Below, piece by piece: positions 7,391-11,898 of a stretch of DNA of 11,898 bases (positions within the stretch are counted from its first letter, which is position 1; each line of letters opens with the position of its first letter). The stretch covers positions 1 through 11,898 of the forward strand of contig JAIWNI010000311.1 in NCBI GenBank assembly GCA_025331435.1. Reading direction: 5' to 3'. The notes below the pieces were generated by a model. That model had not been told where the DNA came from. It did not search any database and saw only the letters and a list, made by a program, of their open reading frames with translations. The DNA is from Choanephora cucurbitarum (Eukaryota; Mucoromycota; Mucoromycetes; Mucorales; Choanephoraceae). The translations under genes were made by a program, and so were the position numbers.

Positions 7391-7921
7391 TGTTGTTTCA
7401 GACACGAAATACAATAAAAATAAATTTATAAGAGCAAGAAAAGTACAACCAGAATCTGTATAATCCTGGAAGAGCGAAAAGAGAGAGGAAGTTCTTTATT
7501 ATCAAACGTGTGTGTCTAATTAATAGGAGATGAGCTGGATGAATTACAGTGAAGTTACTATGCTAACTCTGATCCCTCTTGAGCCAATGACAGACTGTAA
7601 AGTGGATCAAGAGTTTTTAGAGCGACAAGCGTTGTATGAGTAAATCAATCTCATATTAAGTCAACTCAATAGACTACAAGTCAAGTACTGAGCCGCAGCT
7701 ATGTCTAAGTGCACTTTCTGCCTAAATAAAGCTATTACACGTGTCATATACTAAAATATCGACATAACAATGAAGATTGAAGCTACGCGTGATTTATCTG
7801 AAGTCAGTTATAGATGCACTTTAAATACCGACTGTCAATTTGTAAGGAATATGACTATAAGCAGTATATATTAGATTAAGACTAAATAGTTATACGCTGT
7901 GATAGACATGTGAATACAACA
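7391..7921. mobile_element. Solo LTR (531 bp) inserted in Helitron B
   Basis: It starts TGTTGT and ends ACAACA (TG...CA with a perfect 6-bp terminal inverted repeat) and contains no long reading frame. It interrupts the Rep-helicase linker of Helitron B. If the 531 bp and one 5-bp flank copy are removed, the minus-strand reading joins as ...PIQ-QHLQLN, matching IQKQLRLN of copy A with no gap. A solo LTR forms by recombination between the two LTRs of a full element. On the minus strand there is an AATAAA (7495-7500 on +) about 100 bp from the TGTTGT border on +, which fits R/U5 order if the LTR reads on -, but orientation is not proven. Apart from the terminal six bases I see no clear similarity to the DNA flanking the gypsy remnant at 1-342. 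Confidence 0.85.
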
Positions 7922-7926
7922 TTGTT
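7922..7926. repeat. Target-site duplication of solo LTR, right copy
   Basis: TTGTT directly follows the ACAACA end of the LTR; it matches ATGTT on the other side at four of five bases. Confidence 0.7.
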
Positions 7927-8540
7927 GCTGAATGGGACTACTCAAAGGAGAGCTAATATGGTCTACTCTACAATCAATCGAGGGCAACCGGAATTGGTCA
8001 TACCATTGCAGGCTTGTTCCGTAATGACTTTGTAGGATATCTTCAATGTCAAGCAATGCACAATTGCATGCTGTTTCATGAGCATCATCTACAGTTGAGT
8101 TAAACACAGGATCGTTAAGAAGTTGGTACCAATGATCCTCCGAAAGCTTGTCTTTGAAATCTAGCCATAGCTGGTAAGGTTCCGCAGGATCACAAAACAC
8201 GAGAATAATGCAAAACAGTTTGCGAAGAGAGACAGACGATTGCGTTATAGCAGCTTCTTCTAGACATTCTTTTCATTGCTTATCGGAGGCAAGTAAACCC
8301 AGTGCTCGATCTGCAGTTTGAAAAGTGGGATAGTAAACGTCACGAACGGTTCTCAGATCAGCAAAAGAGGTAGCGTGAGGAACGTGATATATTAGCATTC
8401 GGAGATGATAAAGTTCTGATCTCTTTGGAGACACAGAATATAATCTACCAATGGTTGTACCAATGCCACGTTGATGTTTCTCCCATCTTTGAGGTTTTGC
8501 AAATGCATGACAAATATATTGCTCGGGAAAATTGGGTGAT
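7922..8540 (-). pseudogene. Helitron B RepHel, Rep-helicase linker
   Basis: Minus-strand frame from about 8540 down to the LTR border: PNFPEQYICHAF, RGIGTTIGRLYSVSPKRSEL, YHVPHATSFADLRTV, YPTFQTADRALGLLASDKQ, then a TGA at 8273-8275 where copy A has TGG (Trp). It then runs EECLEEAA-like sequence, FCDPAEPYQLWLDFKDKLSE, DIEDILQSHYGTSLQWYDQF and PSIDCRVDHISSP. It matches 3430-4035 of copy A almost without gaps. The ORF visible past 7921 (ending near 7871) is a false extension into the LTR. The upstream end is set by the 16-bp deletion near 8540, which shifts the frame. No catalytic motif is known for this linker. Confidence 0.8.
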
Positions 8541-9158
8541 AAGATCGATTTGGTTGGTTTTAAACAAACTGGTCAGCGTTGTGTCTTGCTGCTCAGCTCG
8601 TCTCAAACCATCATGGACATCTTCATTCTCATTGAAGTAGACCGAAGCCTCACCTTCAAGATGAATTGCCAATCGTTGATGATGGGAAAATTCCTTGTGC
8701 ATTGGGAATGAAAATATTCTCCAACATGCTTCAGGAGCAGACACATATCTAGCATCAATGAACGAACGTACTTCGTCGTTTTGTTCAACTGATAGTGAAG
8801 CCCGATCATGACCTTTATAAACGTACTTGTATACATATTTGATGCTATTAACGGATGAGCATATTTCAACGTTAATGTGTGCATCAAATTTAGTAGCAAG
8901 ATACAGGTTGTGCGGTACGACCCAACGATTATCAATATTGTAGGTATGTCTATTTATAGTCTTTGCAACTGTAACTCCATTGTTTCTTCTTCGATAAATA
9001 GGATAACCACCTTCTTGATTAACAGTTGTTTGATTACAAAAGTCTTTTGTGTACTTTTTTGTGCATCCATGAAGTGCATCCATACAGACTGCTTCAGGAT
9101 TAATTACACCGCAGGGTCCATGAATCATGTGATTGATCACAGTTTGATGAGCTAAAGG
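8541..9158 (-). pseudogene. Helitron B RepHel, Rep domain C-terminal part with catalytic tyrosines
   Basis: It is open from the nonsense TAG (9159-9161) down to the deletion near 8540. Blocks: HMIHGPCGVINPEAVCMD, LHGCTKKYTKDF, GGYPIYRRRNNGVTVAKT, NIDNRWVVPHNLYL, then IKYVYKYVYKGHD. This is the Y-x2-K-Y-x2-K signature of Y2 Rep nucleases; Tyr codons are 8835-8837 and 8823-8825. Then RSFIDARYVSAPEACWRIF and PMHKEFSHHQRLAIHLEGE. Copy A is broken by a frameshift and two TGAs in this same region, whereas B is clean here. After QIDLI about 16 bases are missing relative to A (the PEARS-equivalent stretch), which shifts the frame into a tail read as TQFSRAI and ending near 8445. Confidence 0.85.
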
Positions 9159-9806
9159 CTAGCGAACCGGGTCAGGTATTTCAGCAGAAACGACATTGTC
9201 GATTTCTTCCCTAGTCAAAGGTTTGTCCGAAGGATCTACCATCAACAAAATATGAGCGTGTGGAAGTCCTCTCTTTTGAAATTCAAAAGTATAAACAAAA
9301 GCTATTGCTTTTCTCAAGATATGTCTTTTGGTTAGGTCCTCAAGTGATTCACCAAGCTTCAAGTGGAATACCCTGCTACAGAGATCAGGACGATCAGATG
9401 CCTTTTGATGATAGAGAAGTTCTCGTTGGATTTCAAGCCAATGTGGATTACACGTAAAGGTGATAAAATAGTCTGGCTTTCCAAAACGTCTTACTATGCT
9501 CAGAGCATCTTGATAGATTTGTGCCGTATGGCGAGGTCCTCCAATAAATGTAGATAGTAGGATTACTTTTCTACCTAGACGGACTGATTATTGTTGATTA
9601 CCGGGTTTCAAATCATCCGAAAGAGTAACAGCATCCTGTAAACCTTGATAGAGCTCACATCTTAAGTTTTGTTGGTTCTGTCGAACATACATAAGTCTGT
9701 TTTGCTCCATTTTAGCATACATGTCAACTATATATTGATGAGAAAGATTTCCAAAGAGATGCAACAGATGACTATCAGAGGGTCTGTACATTAATCTGAA
9801 GCTTTA
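9159..9806 (-). pseudogene. Helitron B RepHel, Rep domain with HUH motif
   Basis: One minus-strand frame interrupted by three in-frame stops: TAA 9804-9806 (copy A has TAT, Tyr, in QFYSFRLMY), TAA 9588-9590 (A has GAA, Glu) and TAG 9159-9161 (A has TTC, Phe). Content: SFRLMYRPSDSHLLHLFGNL, HQYIVDMYAKMEQNRLMYVR, FIGGPRHTAQIYQDALSIV, GKPDYFITFTCNPHWLEI, then FQKRGLPHAHILLMVDPSD. The metal-binding His codons of HAH are 9258-9260 and 9252-9254. This is the standard RGLPHAH form of the motif. The pieces between stops are not separate genes: they join without any gap against copy A. Confidence 0.85.
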
Positions 9807-10159
9807 GAATTGCATAATAGTTAAGTTCTGATTGGATACTGTGCTAGGGGTAGCGATACCCCATCCAGGTTCAACAAAAGGAAACAAAAGAACGTAATGC
9901 AATGGATCGTGAAATTGATTGGACTCACTGACTCTAGTAACTGAACTATACTGGTATTGTACAACAATATCCCGAAAATTGGTTGCAGCGTTATCATCGT
10001 TATCACCACCAACAATTATAGCAGCAACTTGAGACCCACCTGCAAGTCTATTGTAACGTCTACGAACTGGAACCCCTTCAGCTCTGAAAACTAACTTTAC
10101 ATTTTCTAATGACGCAATGCCTTCTGTTCCATCATTGTTGTTGAGATTGCCTCGTTGTT
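9807..10159 (-). pseudogene. Helitron B RepHel, pre-Rep segment downstream of the LINE
   Basis: The minus-strand frame is open from the LINE border to the TAA at 9804-9806: GIASLENVKLVFRAEGVP, RRRYNRLAGGSQVAAIIVGG, RDIVVQYQYSSVTRV, DPLHYVLLFPFVEPGWGI and SNQNLTIMQF. It lacks any Met near its start, because the true upstream sequence lies on the far side of the LINE. It retains LLFPF-VEPGW, the motif that copy A lost by a one-base deletion near 2068, and so shows what A's lesion is. Confidence 0.8.
10148..10159. repeat. Target-site duplication of LINE, left copy (12 bp)
   Basis: TGCCTCGTTGTT here is identical to 11541-11552. It abuts the poly-T (oligo-A on -) of the LINE, so its right edge is uncertain by a couple of T residues. 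Confidence 0.88.
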
Positions 10160-10186
10160 TTTTTTTATAAGGAGCGAATGCTCAAG

Positions 10187-10192
10187 TTTATT
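10187..10192 (-). terminator. Poly(A) signal of the LINE
   Basis: TTTATT on + is AATAAA on -, about 20 nt before the oligo-A tail, the normal distance for cleavage and polyadenylation. Confidence 0.6.
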
Positions 10193-10302
10193 AAATGACG
10201 ATAGTAATCAAGTCACATGCGTGTTTTTGGGTTTTTGATTTTTAAATGTTTTTGAGGGTTTTTAAGTTATGAGTTAGAAAAGGGAAACAGAGATCTAAGG
10301 AT

Positions 10303-11540
10303 CTAACAAGAAAAGTGGAGTATTGCGAGATGCCAGTTTTTACCTAGAACCTCCTGTTGAGATAATTCAACGAGGCGTGAAGCGGTAGCCACAATAGGAT
10401 GCGAGATAAAAGGAATGTCAGAAAAGACGAACGCCCAGTGGGCCCGCCTAGATACTGAGAAGAGTAGAGCCGAAGATACTGCTGGAAGTAGTATTCGCAT
10501 AGCGACTCTTTAATGCAGGGAAGTCGAGGGACGTGATAGCATGAGATAAAGCTTCAGCAGAGAAGGACGCATCGAAATAGAGTGACCAAATGGACGACCT
10601 AAACTGTGAGCTTGATTGGGCAGAGCCAAAGAAAGTGTTCCAAAGTGTCCTCTTCTATGCCGCACAAGAGACATGTAGCAGACGGAAAGATAGACGGAAT
10701 GAGTCGATGAATGACTACCCGACAAGGAACTTTGTTGTGGAGTATGCGGTACCATACATTTCGACCAGCATGAGGTAGTGGGAATTTCCAGAAAGCTTGC
10801 CACTTCTTTATTGGCAGACGAGGAGCAGGTGCAGAAGGCTGTAGAAGAGAACGGTAATCCTTAGCAGACATGAGGATGTCGTCGTTTTCCAAAAGAAAGC
10901 CTAGCGGTTCAATGAATGGGCGGGCGTCAACAACCAGAGGGGCAGACGGAGCTGTAAAGGCAATGAGGACCCAGCGCAGCATAGGCGGGTGGTATGAAAG
11001 CCTTGCAGAAGAACGCATGTAAACGGATAGAATTAGAACGCACCCTTCGCAGGAACTGCTTACACAAGGTAGGATGTAAGTTCAGCTGAGATTCTGCCTT
11101 TGGTTGCAAGCGTTGAGAGCCCGGATGAAAGCAGTAAAGGGTAGAGCAAGGTAAACGGAGAAGGGTGGAAGAGAGAGGCGGATCAGACACATGTAAAATG
11201 GCTGCAGAGAGAGGCAAGTTAAGGCAGGTCGCCACACTGACCACTACCGATTCAAACGAACGAGGGAGAGCGTCCAGAGCACGAAATAGTAGAGAGAAGA
11301 CTCCATGAAAGTGGGTCAACAAGGAAGAGCGCAATGAGGGGAACACAAAAATCAGTCGGCAATCCAGGTGGGACCAATGATCAGTCGATGCGCCTGATGC
11401 GAAGGTGCTGCAGTGGATGAGCCAATCGACTAAGCGGGGAAGTAGAATAGATTCATGGAACTTCGGTGGTGGCAGTAGAAGAGGCTTTAGCCAACGAAGC
11501 TGAAGGGTAGATTGCTAGGGTTTGAGGGTCCAACAAACCA
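10303..11540 (-). pseudogene. LINE ORF2 C-terminal fragment with reverse-transcriptase zinc-binding domain
   Basis: Minus-strand coding reads from the 5' truncation point to TAG 10303-10305, in several frames. First WTLKP, a stop at 11515-11517, then STLQLRWLKPLLLPPPKFHE and LVDWLIHCS (frame also covering 10927-11346). After a frameshift between about 11018 and 10980 comes the segment 10599-11018 with KKWQAFWKFPLPHAG, VWYRILHNKVPCR, then CLLCGIEEDTLEHFLWLCP, a C-x2-C-x8-H-x4-C zinc site of the zf-RVT type. One extra base at about 10600 makes a TAG; without it the reading goes on VWSSIWSLYFDASF. A further shift near 10450 leads to RRAHWAFVFSDIPF, the usual LINE C-terminal end. It has no YxDD and no endonuclease motif. 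Confidence 0.8.
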
Positions 11541-11552
11541 TGCCTCGTTGTT
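11541..11552. repeat. Target-site duplication of LINE, right copy (12 bp)
   Basis: TGCCTCGTTGTT, identical to 10148-10159. It is followed at once by Helitron B coding sequence (reads MTQIATEQR on -), so this copy is the original coding context. Confidence 0.88.
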
Positions 11553-11898
11553 CAGTAGCAATTTGAGTCATTTTTTAAAGACAGCAACAAAGGGATTAAC
11601 TCGATGCATCATGTTCTGTAATCTTTCTATAGTTGCAAGCTCTACATTACGTGCAATTGCATGACGATTTTCTAGCTCATGCTCAGTATCAAAGATATAG
11701 ATTTGTGCAAATTTAGGAGTTGAATTTTCAGATGGAATGGCAAACCCAATCAGATGATATGGGCTTCCCTGAATTCGAAAGGTATACGAACTGTTTCGAC
11801 TATTAGTTAAATTCGAATCTACATTTTTGCCAAAAGAAGTGAAGCTTAAAGAGCTATTGTACATTCTGATGTTGCTTCGAAACTTCTTAAGACATTGT
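11553..11898 (-). pseudogene. Helitron B RepHel, N-terminal region (continues beyond window)
   Basis: It is open from the window edge: KKFRSNIRMYNSSLSFTSFG, SSYTFRIQGSPYHLIGFAIP, KFAQIYIFDTEHELENRHAI, then LQNMMHRVNPFVAVFKK and a stop. It is collinear with 1455-1775 of copy A, and keeps CAG (Gln) where A has TAG. The stop arises because one C is missing next to an A-run near 11570: A reads FKNMTQIA and B reads FKK-stop, with MTQIA continuing in the next frame. The zinc knuckles and start codon would lie to the right of the window. Confidence 0.82.

Larger units (their letters stand above)
10160..11540 (-). mobile_element. 5'-truncated LINE (non-LTR retrotransposon) inserted in Helitron B
   Basis: The 1,381-bp insert is flanked by a perfect 12-bp duplication. 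On the minus strand it ends in an oligo-A tail (T-run 10158-10166 on +), with AATAAA at 10187-10192 on + about 20 bp before it. These are hallmarks of target-primed reverse transcription. It encodes only the end of the LINE ORF2: the endonuclease and the RT catalytic core are missing, so this is a dead-on-arrival 5' truncation. Removing the insert and one duplication copy joins the Helitron frame as ...TEQR-GNLNN with no shift. The insert looks richer in G+C, with purine-rich + strand text, than the Helitron around it. Confidence 0.92.
5717..11898 (-). mobile_element. Helitron copy B (degenerate, carries two nested insertions, N-terminus outside window)
   Basis: This is a second member of the same Helitron family, convergent with copy A. 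The RepHel frame runs from beyond 11898 down to the stop at 5833-5835. Without its two inserts it spans about 4.1 kb, the same as the matching part of A. Lesions: a one-base deletion near 11570, LINE insertion 10160-11540, TAA 9804-9806, TAA 9588-9590, TAG 9159-9161, a ~16-bp deletion near 8540, TGA 8273-8275, solo LTR 7391-7921, and a one-base loss in an A-run at 6719-6724. It differs from A at roughly a quarter to a third of residues, so the two are separate insertions and not a recent inverted duplication. The zinc-knuckle region is not visible. Confidence 0.9.

Noticed and set aside
7281..7463. Plus-strand 60-residue ORF crossing the left LTR border
   Set aside because: It is a chance frame spanning antisense helicase sequence and LTR DNA.
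9821..10015. Minus-strand 64-residue ORF
   Set aside because: Shadow frame: the next frame reads the conserved AIIVGG...DPLHYVLLFP Helitron blocks.
10510..10803. Minus-strand 97-residue ORF in the LINE
   Set aside because: It is out of frame with both the zinc-binding CLLCGIEEDTLEHFLWLCP reading and its continuation SSIWSLYFDASF.
1..11898. tRNA, rRNA, host genes, or a new defence or enzyme system
   Set aside because: I found no cloverleaf, rRNA segment or unexplained conserved ORF; every substantial coding signal belongs to a Helitron, the LINE or the gypsy remnant.

Overview
This is an intergenic transposon graveyard from a eukaryotic nuclear genome; I see no host gene. The best guess is an early-diverging (Mucoromycota-type) fungus. 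That rests on intronless AT-rich Helitrons with CCHC-knuckle N-termini, a LINE with the TLQLRWLKPLL / zf-RVT style C-terminus, and a Ty3/gypsy integrase tail. It is an impression from sequence style, not a database result. Layout, left to right: (1) 1-342, the C-terminal end of a Ty3/gypsy integrase, entering from outside the window. (2) 343-828, AT-rich noncoding DNA with a 34-bp tandem repeat and probably the 5' flank of the next element. (3) 829-5579 on +, Helitron copy A: one RepHel reading frame of about 1,580 codons. It carries N-terminal zinc knuckles, an HUH/two-tyrosine Rep endonuclease and a Pif1-type SF1 helicase, broken by four stop codons and four frameshifts. (4) 5580-5832, the tail-to-tail junction of two Helitrons, which contains a ~145-bp imperfect palindrome because both carry related 3' tails. 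(5) 5833-11898 on -, Helitron copy B, a diverged relative of A running out of the window before its N-terminus. Copy B holds two nested insertions. One is a 531-bp solo LTR (7391-7921, TGTTGT...ACAACA, 5-bp target duplication with one mismatch). The other is a 5'-truncated LINE (10160-11540, 12-bp target duplication, oligo-A tail). Removing each insert plus one duplication copy rejoins the Helitron frame exactly at that point. Neither Helitron can be autonomous as it stands. Aligning A to B by eye identifies nearly every lesion: each copy supplies the sense codon or missing base where the other is broken. Their helicases are hit in complementary places: A has GKT changed to GKI in Walker A, B has DE changed to NE in Walker B. 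The Rep catalytic residues (HAH and the Y-x2-K-Y-x2-K pair) survive at codon level in both. I found no RNA gene, CRISPR array, defence system or clearly new biological system. What deserves a second look is the Helitron-Helitron convergent junction and the very clean nested-insertion record.
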